Shown one piece after another: positions 13,905 through 18,735 of a stretch of DNA of 18,735 nt. Made by a program: the position numbers and the translations under genes. Below the pieces are notes generated by a model. It had not been told where the DNA came from, did not search any database, and saw only the letters and a list, made by a program, of their open reading frames with translations. Source of the stretch: an uncultured Eubacteriales bacterium. GTDB lineage: Bacteria > Bacillota > Clostridia > Peptostreptococcales > Anaerovoracaceae. The DNA lies in the NCBI GenBank assembly GCA_900542295.1, contig UQNJ01000020.1:1-18735 (forward strand). Reading direction: 5' to 3'. Each line of letters opens with the position of its first letter. Position 1 is the first letter of the stretch.

Positions 13905-14801
13905 TTATTGTACTTCTATTCCTGCTTCTTTCATCATTCTTTTTATGATTATCTTAGTATTCATTTCATAAGCTCTAAAAGGCTGTTCTTTTCCTCTTTT
14001 TTCACTCCAGTATAATTCTTTGTGAGCCTCAAAAATTTCATCTAAACTCTTGCCTTCTGAGATAAGTTTTTCTATTATTCTTCTTTCTCTTTCTGCCTCC
14101 TCAATATACATATCGAAATATATGTCGTTGAAGCTGCGGTCAAGTATACCGTAATGAGATACAAGTAAATATTTAAACGGCATCAATTTCAAAAATCGGG
14201 CAGATTCAAGGCTTTCATCAAAGCTTTTTAAAATAGAAGTCCTTAATATGCCCTCTTTTGAAATTACTCCTGTAGACTCTGACGCCATGAGAATACCCTC
14301 GGGCTGAATCAAATATGACATGCAGCAGTCTGTATGTCCCTTGGTTTCAATAGCAAGTATTTTTTCTTCTCCAAGTTCCAATATATCTCCGCTCTTCAAA
14401 ACCCTGTCTATCCTAAGATTATCGGAAGTAACATCTTCGGGATTCCTGCCGTAATGCTCAGCAGCCGTTTTACCCATTGACTCTATCATTGCGACAGCTC
14501 CCGGTCTTTCAAAAACCTGTTTTGCCTTTTCTGTTCCGCAAACTTCTATATCAGGCCATCTTTTTATTATATAAGGTAAAGCACCCATATGATCATAATG
14601 GGAATGAGAAATCAATATATAATCTAAATTTCTCTCTCCAAGTGCTCTTTCTGTATTTTCTATAAGTTCTTTTTCAAAGCATGCCATTCCACAGTCATAA
14701 AGTGCCGTTTTTTCACTTCCCATAATAAGAACAGCTTCTCCACCCGGACCTCCCGTAACCCTTACAAGCATCTTAGGGAAATCTTCATTTTTCAAATTCA
14801 T
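13905..14801 (-). CDS. Metallo-beta-lactamase-fold hydrolase
   Basis: A zinc- or iron-dependent hydrolase of the metallo-beta-lactamase superfamily; the substrate cannot be told. The metal-binding HxHxDH motif is SHSHYDH (His66, His68, Asp70, His71), with further ligands His156 in GHTDCC and His216 in VSHYG. Where many relatives have a bridging Asp (as in TGDT), this protein reads ASEST, so Glu174 may replace it. The C-terminal 80 residues are helical and charged, ending in KRMMKEAGIEVQ. The 298-residue length fits the glyoxalase II-like branch. Its ATG lies 17 bases inside the end of the YkvI-like gene, so it is translationally coupled as the last gene of a rarD - ykvI-like - MBL operon. Confidence 0.88.
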   Translation of the reverse strand: MNLKNEDFPKMLVRVTGGPGGEAVLIMGSEKTALYDCGMACFEKELIENTERALGERNLDYILISHSHYDHMGALPYIIKRWPDIEVCGTEKAKQVFERPGAVAMIESMGKTAAEHYGRNPEDVTSDNLRIDRVLKSGDILELGEEKILAIETKGHTDCCMSYLIQPEGILMASESTGVISKEGILRTSILKSFDESLESARFLKLMPFKYLLVSHYGILDRSFNDIYFDMYIEEAERERRIIEKLISEGKSLDEIFEAHKELYWSEKRGKEQPFRAYEMNTKIIIKRMMKEAGIEVQ

Positions 14802-15891
14802 GTGATTCTCCTTTTTTCTTCAATGTGATAAAATTTATTGCAAGCATAATTATCATAACAATGCCGGCATATCCCATCACAGGGGTAATGTATTTTATTA
14901 CATTCTTAAATCCTATAAGTCCTAAAACGAAAGATAGTACTCCGGCAAAAACTATAATATTTTTCTTATGCTTTCCTTCTTTCAGCTTAGTTGTAAATCC
15001 GTAAAAGTTGCTTGTCGCTGTTGAATAAATTGCCAGAAACAGTATTACGGTATACATTGTTCCCAGTCCGTCTGAAACCTCAGAAGCATATCCCAACACA
15101 GGCATATCAAGCTGCTGTGACATTGCTCCGTCTCTTTGAACTGTAATCAGTATAAGCATAGCAAGTATGCCTAAGAATAGTCCTCCTGCAAAATCACCTG
15201 TTACAACAGCCTTTTTATCCCGTGCATTTAATGTTGCAGCTGCGACAACTGCTATCATTGCCATAACATTGTAGGAAGTGTACAACACAGCTGATACCCA
15301 CCAATTTGGTGCAGCCGGCGAAATCTCCGTATTTTCATATGAAAACTGTTTTTCGGGAATATCTGCAAGAACTATTATGCATGTTACAATCATTAAAAGA
15401 CATAAAACAGGCATAATGAATTTGAATACTTTTGAAATTCTGTTGAAATCCCCTAAAACAGTTGCTATTACAAGTACCGTAAGCAATGCTCCTCCTATCC
15501 AGTATGGCATGTTGAAATGCTGATGAATCAAGGCGCCGGCAGCAGATGACATAGCTACCATAACTACAGCCAGTGTTCCTGCCATAAAATATCCTACAAA
15601 ACTCTGCAATTTTTTATTGCTGCCCGGAACTATAACTTGTCCCATATCATGACTGTTAAGACATCTTGCATTATGACTTACTATAAATCCCACTGACATA
15701 AAAATAGCTGTAAAAATTATAACGCCAAATCTTCCGCTTATTCCGAAAACACCGAAAAACTGCCATGTTTCTCTTCCTGAAGCAAATCCTGCGCCCATTA
15801 TCGCCCCTATATACATCACAGCAACATGAAGGCCGCTTAATCCTTTACCTTGGTCTTTCTGCGATGCTGAATCAATATTCTCACTAATCAT
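14785..15891 (-). CDS. YkvI-like multi-pass membrane protein
   Basis: An integral membrane protein of 368 residues with about 10 predicted helices, resembling the uncharacterised Bacillus YkvI group within the amino acid/polyamine/organocation (LeuT-like) transporter superfamily. The first helix carries the broken-helix signature GAIMGAGFASGRE (about residues 30-43), where this superfamily binds substrate and ion. The N-terminal 22 residues are hydrophilic, and the last residues (LKKKGESHEFEK) are cytoplasmic. Substrate is unknown; a small amino acid or organic ion is a reasonable guess from the fold. Its start overlaps the rarD stop by four bases (ATGA), and it overlaps the MBL-fold gene by 17 bases. 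Confidence 0.85.
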   Translation of the reverse strand: MISENIDSASQKDQGKGLSGLHVAVMYIGAIMGAGFASGRETWQFFGVFGISGRFGVIIFTAIFMSVGFIVSHNARCLNSHDMGQVIVPGSNKKLQSFVGYFMAGTLAVVMVAMSSAAGALIHQHFNMPYWIGGALLTVLVIATVLGDFNRISKVFKFIMPVLCLLMIVTCIIVLADIPEKQFSYENTEISPAAPNWWVSAVLYTSYNVMAMIAVVAAATLNARDKKAVVTGDFAGGLFLGILAMLILITVQRDGAMSQQLDMPVLGYASEVSDGLGTMYTVILFLAIYSTATSNFYGFTTKLKEGKHKKNIIVFAGVLSFVLGLIGFKNVIKYITPVMGYAGIVMIIMLAINFITLKKKGESHEFEK

Positions 15892-16838
15892 AAGAGCACG
15901 CTCTCCTCTTTCTTTTCAACCTCTTTACTTTCTTTATATTCACCATAGCTGAAAAATACAAGACCAATCCATATTACAGCAAATGCTATAAGCTGAATAG
16001 GCTCAAAAGGCTCTTTGAACAAAAATATACCTATAACAAGAGATATTGTAGGTGAAATATAATTGAACAATCCCACAGTAAACAGATTTAACTTGTTGGC
16101 AGCGTCGGCAAAAGAAACTAAAGGTACAGCTGTAAACAATCCGCAAAGCATAAGCAGCCAGTATTTATAACTTTCCGTTCCCCATACTGCGTTCAGTGCT
16201 CCCTGTCCTGTTGCTTCTATATATATCACAACTGCAAGCCCTACAGGAAGTAAAAATATAGTTTCATACAGAAGCGACAGTATCGGCGGCATTGCAAAAT
16301 TCTTTTTTATGGCAGCATATACAGAGAATGTTGCTGCAAGACTAAGTGCAACAAGCGGGATTTCTTTAAAGTATATTATAACTGCCGCAACACCAAGAGC
16401 CGCCAACGCAAAAGCCGTTATTTTATATTTGCTCATTTTATCCTTAAATAAAATAATTCCAAACAGGCAGATAGCAAGCGGTTCTATGTAATATCCTATG
16501 CAAGTCTGTATTACAAGGTTTGCGTTTACAGCCCATATATATATCGACCAGTTGGCAGTTATCAGGATGCCTGCAAGCACATATCTTATAACTGTTTTTT
16601 TATCTTTAAGAGGCTCAAAAATAGTTTTTTTATCGTATATCATAAGCGCTGCTGCGAAGCAAACAACAGCCACTAAAACTATTCTGTAAAATATTATGAC
16701 CCAAGAGTTGATAGGTCTTAAAAGCTGCCAATATATAGGCATGATTCCCCACCATATGTTACATATAAGTGATGAGATGATTCCCTGTCTGTAATCTTTT
16801 TTACTGTCTAAGGTTAACTTAGATGACTTGTCCTTCAT
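15888..16838 (-). CDS. rarD: RarD-type EamA-family transporter
   Basis: A drug/metabolite transporter superfamily protein with two EamA repeats and about ten membrane helices. The RarD hallmark is seen at the N-terminus: YRQGIISSLICNIWWGIMPIYWQ, given here by its core CNIWWGIMPIYWQLL, which matches the GxxxxxxWGxxPxYxK pattern of that group. Later helices include ITANWSIYIWAVN and the second-repeat FNYISPTISLVIG. An upstream TTG would extend the frame by four codons, but it overlaps the GGAG site. The ATG at 16836-16838 has GGAG 6 bases before it and is preferred, giving 316 residues. RarD is tied to chloramphenicol resistance only loosely, and the substrate is unknown. It heads the three-gene - strand operon. 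Confidence 0.93.
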   Translation of the reverse strand: MKDKSSKLTLDSKKDYRQGIISSLICNIWWGIMPIYWQLLRPINSWVIIFYRIVLVAVVCFAAALMIYDKKTIFEPLKDKKTVIRYVLAGILITANWSIYIWAVNANLVIQTCIGYYIEPLAICLFGIILFKDKMSKYKITAFALAALGVAAVIIYFKEIPLVALSLAATFSVYAAIKKNFAMPPILSLLYETIFLLPVGLAVVIYIEATGQGALNAVWGTESYKYWLLMLCGLFTAVPLVSFADAANKLNLFTVGLFNYISPTISLVIGIFLFKEPFEPIQLIAFAVIWIGLVFFSYGEYKESKEVEKKEESVLL

Positions 16839-16866
16839 TTTAAACTCCAATATTACTGATTATTAT

Positions 16867-16902
16867 GAAAAAACCAAGGAAACAGACCGTTCCCTTGGTT
16901 TT
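16867..16902 (-). terminator. Intrinsic terminator after the small Cys-rich membrane protein
   Basis: AAAACCAAGG (16870-16879) pairs with CCTTGGTTTT (16893-16902) with a further 3 bp inside, and a run of six T follows on the - strand. It separates the 62-residue gene from rarD and starts 6 bases after the former's stop codon. Confidence 0.85.
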
Positions 16903-16907
16903 AATCC

Positions 16908-17096
16908 TTAAAACAGTCCTCCTAAAAGGCCTCCGCCCTTATTGTCGCTGCAAAAAAGGCAGTAGATGATAACAATAAGTATTATAAGCCAGATGAGATT
17001 GTTTCCGTTATCATCATCCCTGCAATAGCAGTCCCTAAAGCATTTATCCTGACATTCTTCCCTGCAACATTCCATTTTTCTGAAATCGTCTCCCAT
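16908..17096 (-). CDS. Small cysteine-rich single-pass membrane protein
   Basis: The gene encodes 62 residues in three parts. The N-terminal charged segment has six cysteines in 16 residues (CCREECQDKCFRDCYC). One hydrophobic helix follows (LIWLIILIVIIYCLFC, about residues 34-49, with two more Cys), and a glycine-rich tail ends in GGGLLGGLF. An upstream in-frame start would add 7 residues, but AGGAGG (17102-17107) stands 5 bases before the ATG at 17094-17096, which is therefore chosen. I recognise no named family. The layout recalls small spore-associated membrane proteins of Clostridia, and the promoter upstream resembles sigma-K sites. It forms a unit of its own, bounded by that promoter and a strong terminator. 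Confidence 0.8.
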   Translation of the reverse strand: MGDDFRKMECCREECQDKCFRDCYCRDDDNGNNLIWLIILIVIIYCLFCSDNKGGGLLGGLF

Positions 17097-17173
17097 ATTA
17101 ACCTCCTTTAGCAACATGACTATGAAAAAATTACAGTTAATACCCTGCCCTATTCACAGTCACGCTTTGCTAT

Positions 17174-17203
17174 TATAATATGCCTGAGACTTCCGAAATG
17201 TTA
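17174..17203 (-). promoter_or_regulatory. Sigma-K-like promoter of the small Cys-rich gene
   Basis: On the - strand TAACA (17199-17203), a 16-base spacer and CATATTATA (17174-17182) fit the AC ... CATANNNTA sigma-K pattern. Transcription would start near 17167, leaving a leader of about 70 bases. The TAACA shares its TAA with the stop codon of the upstream acidic-protein gene. A TATAAT inside the -10 part could also serve sigma-A, but no -35 fits it. Confidence 0.45.
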
Positions 17204-17749
17204 TTGCTGATTTTCTTCTTGCTCCGCAGCAGCTATCACATCTGCAAACGACATTATATAATCGTTCAGTTCGTAATCTTGGCAAGAATCAAAATCATAA
17301 CAGAACTTATCTCCGTCAAGCTTTTCAAGGCGAGAAAGAATCAATGCATCCCTTAAATTTTCAATGCGTTCCTGCCCTGTAATCACACTGCTGCATACAA
17401 CTTTTGAATCGGCGGAATACCAGTTTCTGAATCTGTTAAGCTCTTCCGCAAGGTTTGCCGTTGCAGATTCCTCCTCACTGTTCTTAGCCAAGCCTACGAG
17501 GGAGCGTCTTATATTATCCATCAGTAAATAGAATTCCGCATCACCGTCAGGATAAAAATCCGACAGTTCTTCAAAGTAATTGTCTATCAGAAGCGCTATA
17601 TTTTCTCTGTCGGCAGCTTCAACTATTGCATAAATCTCTTCATAAGGAATATCTTCTTCACATTCAAGAAGTGCAGCCATATTCTCAAAATACTCGAAAT
17701 CCTGCGGTGATTCTATATCTAAATATTCGTACAGTTTTTCTCTGTTCAT
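17201..17749 (-). CDS. Acidic protein of unknown function, downstream of murI
   Basis: I do not recognise this 182-residue protein. It is strongly acidic (many Glu and Asp, for example ECEEDIPYEEIYAIVEAADRE in the first 50 residues, cited by its ends ECEEDIPYE and VEAADRE). It has no signal peptide, membrane helix or known motif, and is predicted to be mostly helical and cytoplasmic. Three cysteines are scattered in the second half. AAGGAG lies 11 bases before the ATG. The gene begins 25 bases after the murI stop on the same strand, so it is probably co-transcribed with murI; that does not reveal its role. Codon use looks like that of its neighbours, with no sign of recent transfer. Confidence 0.85.
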   Translation of the reverse strand: MNREKLYEYLDIESPQDFEYFENMAALLECEEDIPYEEIYAIVEAADRENIALLIDNYFEELSDFYPDGDAEFYLLMDNIRRSLVGLAKNSEEESATANLAEELNRFRNWYSADSKVVCSSVITGQERIENLRDALILSRLEKLDGDKFCYDFDSCQDYELNDYIMSFADVIAAAEQEENQQ

Positions 17750-17774
17750 GCCTTGTATTTCTCCTTATATTCGT

Positions 17775-18590
17775 CTATAATTCCAAATTTTTAAATTTCA
17801 AAATTAAATCTGACCTTTCAGTTTCGAGTACCTTTTGAATCATATTGGAAAAATTCTCTGAAAGGTCACTGGCATAAAATATATTTTCTCTGTCATTGTA
17901 TTCCGCCGCAAAAGCGTCGTTTTCTGCAAGCAGCCTTTTTACCGGTGTAAGTATTTCCTTTGAAGGATTTATTATACTAAGCTCCGGATAAATACGCTTT
18001 ATGTTGTCTTTAATAAGAGGATAATGAGTACATCCGAAAACTAAAGTATCTATATTGTTTTCTCTTACAAAATCATCCATATAATAATGAATGGTCAGAT
18101 CCATTATTTCATTGTCTATTATCCCCTCTTCTATAAGCGGTACGAATGCCGGCGTTGCTTTTTCATATACCTTTAAGTCTGGATTTAGAGAACTTATTTT
18201 TTTTCGGTAATCACCACTGGCTATGGTCGCCTTAGTTGCTATGATTCCGATACTGTTTTCTTCACTGCATTTTTCGGCCACTGCAAAGGCACCCTGATCT
18301 ATAATTCCAACTATCGGTATATCGGGAAGTCTGCTGCGCAAATCTTCAAGGCATGTGGCACTTATTGTGTTGCAGGCTATAACCAACATTTTTACATCCT
18401 TGGACACAAGGAAATCCGCTATCTGAAACGCATACTGCTTTATTGTCGATACTGCCTTTGAACCATATGGAGTTCTTGCCGTATCTCCAAAATATATTAC
18501 TCTCTCATATGGAAGTTTTTTGAATATATTGGGTATACTGGTGAGTCCGCCAAGTCCCGAATCAAAAAAACCTATAGGTCTGTTATCCAT
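17775..18590 (-). CDS. murI: Glutamate racemase
   Basis: The enzyme interconverts L- and D-glutamate, supplying D-glutamate for peptidoglycan. The two catalytic cysteines are Cys73 in ACNTISATC and Cys187 in GCTHYPL, each on one face of the substrate. Other family motifs are DSGLGGLT (10-17), GDTARTPYGSK (35-45) and PIVGIID. The 271-residue length is normal. AAAGGA lies 11 bases before the ATG. The gene appears to be first in a short operon with the acidic protein. The region upstream contains an 86-base direct repeat that runs off the window, and the promoter is not clear within it. Confidence 0.97.
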   Translation of the reverse strand: MDNRPIGFFDSGLGGLTSIPNIFKKLPYERVIYFGDTARTPYGSKAVSTIKQYAFQIADFLVSKDVKMLVIACNTISATCLEDLRSRLPDIPIVGIIDQGAFAVAEKCSEENSIGIIATKATIASGDYRKKISSLNPDLKVYEKATPAFVPLIEEGIIDNEIMDLTIHYYMDDFVRENNIDTLVFGCTHYPLIKDNIKRIYPELSIINPSKEILTPVKRLLAENDAFAAEYNDRENIFYASDLSENFSNMIQKVLETERSDLILKFKNLEL

Positions 18591-18616
18591 TTATGTAATA
18601 TTCCTTTCCAAAATGT

Positions 18617-18735
18617 GGTATAATAAACGCAGTTGATTTATATATAATTGCCGCATGGCGACAGGAAGCGTTTATTGAATCGCTTCTGCCTGACTTGACG
18701 GCGGTATAATAAACGCAGTTGATTATATATAATTG
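18617..18735. repeat. Direct repeat with 86-base period upstream of murI
   Basis: A 34-base element (18617-18650), starting GGTATAATAAACGCAG and ending TATATATAATTG, recurs at 18703-18735 with a single T missing. The window ends exactly at the second copy's end, so more copies may follow. Between them lies a hairpin with a 6-bp stem, GAAGCG (18665-18670) with CGCTTC (18681-18686), and a 10-base loop. GCGTTTATT (18668-18676) in that spacer is the exact complement of AATAAACGC in both copies (18622-18630 and 18708-18716). Each copy contains TATAAT on the + strand, preceded by TGG in the first, an extended -10 match. Confidence 0.7.

Noticed and set aside
18690..18710. TTGACG followed by TATAAT as a promoter in the second repeat copy
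   Set aside because: The hexamers are only 4 bases apart, far from the needed 16 to 18.

Overview
The window looks like chromosome of a low-GC, probably spore-forming member of the Clostridia (Bacillota). Four things point there. AGGAGG-type ribosome binding sites are strong and A/T-rich codons dominate. The dnaG - rpoD - trmK - nif3-like gene order ends in a type A RNase P RNA. Cysteine-rich proteins of the kind seen on clostridial spores are present. The species cannot be named from the sequence alone. I see no prophage, insertion sequence, CRISPR array, tRNA or rRNA.

Left part (1-8600). A possible gene end on the + strand and a lipoprotein gene on the - strand converge on a bidirectional terminator. 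The rest is one long, tightly packed block on the - strand. In transcription order it holds an M16 peptidase, dut (dUTPase), dgt (dNTP triphosphohydrolase), dnaG (primase), rpoD (housekeeping sigma factor), trmK (tRNA m1A22 methyltransferase), a NIF3-family protein, a 33-residue membrane peptide, rnpB, and then the lipoprotein. Several neighbours overlap by 1 to 8 bases. This joins nucleotide-pool cleansing, replication priming, transcription initiation and tRNA maturation in a macromolecular-synthesis type cluster.

Middle (8600-10800). A divergent + strand gene encodes a 339-residue protein with about 29 cysteines, behind a promoter resembling sigma-K sites, and ends in a strong terminator. 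About 700 bases without a clear gene follow. They hold a series of near-identical hairpins with TGTTGTCA/TGACAACA arms and possible gene debris. A previously hidden 54-residue membrane protein gene lies on the - strand just beyond.

Right part (10800-18735). A + strand operon thiN - metY - metA combines thiamine pyrophosphokinase with the O-acetylhomoserine route to homocysteine. MetA carries Glu at position 111, which fits an acetyl donor. It converges on a - strand operon encoding RarD (EamA transporter), a YkvI-like membrane protein and a metallo-beta-lactamase-fold hydrolase. Upstream of that are a small Cys-rich membrane protein with its own sigma-K-like promoter, an acidic protein of unknown function, and murI (glutamate racemase). 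The window ends in a direct repeat with an 86-base period whose parts can also pair with one another.

Most of the content is ordinary housekeeping. The parts most worth a second look are the hairpin array at 9899-10218, the two matching sporulation-type promoters, the repeat upstream of murI, the apparent ATT start of the lipoprotein gene, and the small genes too short for usual gene calling.
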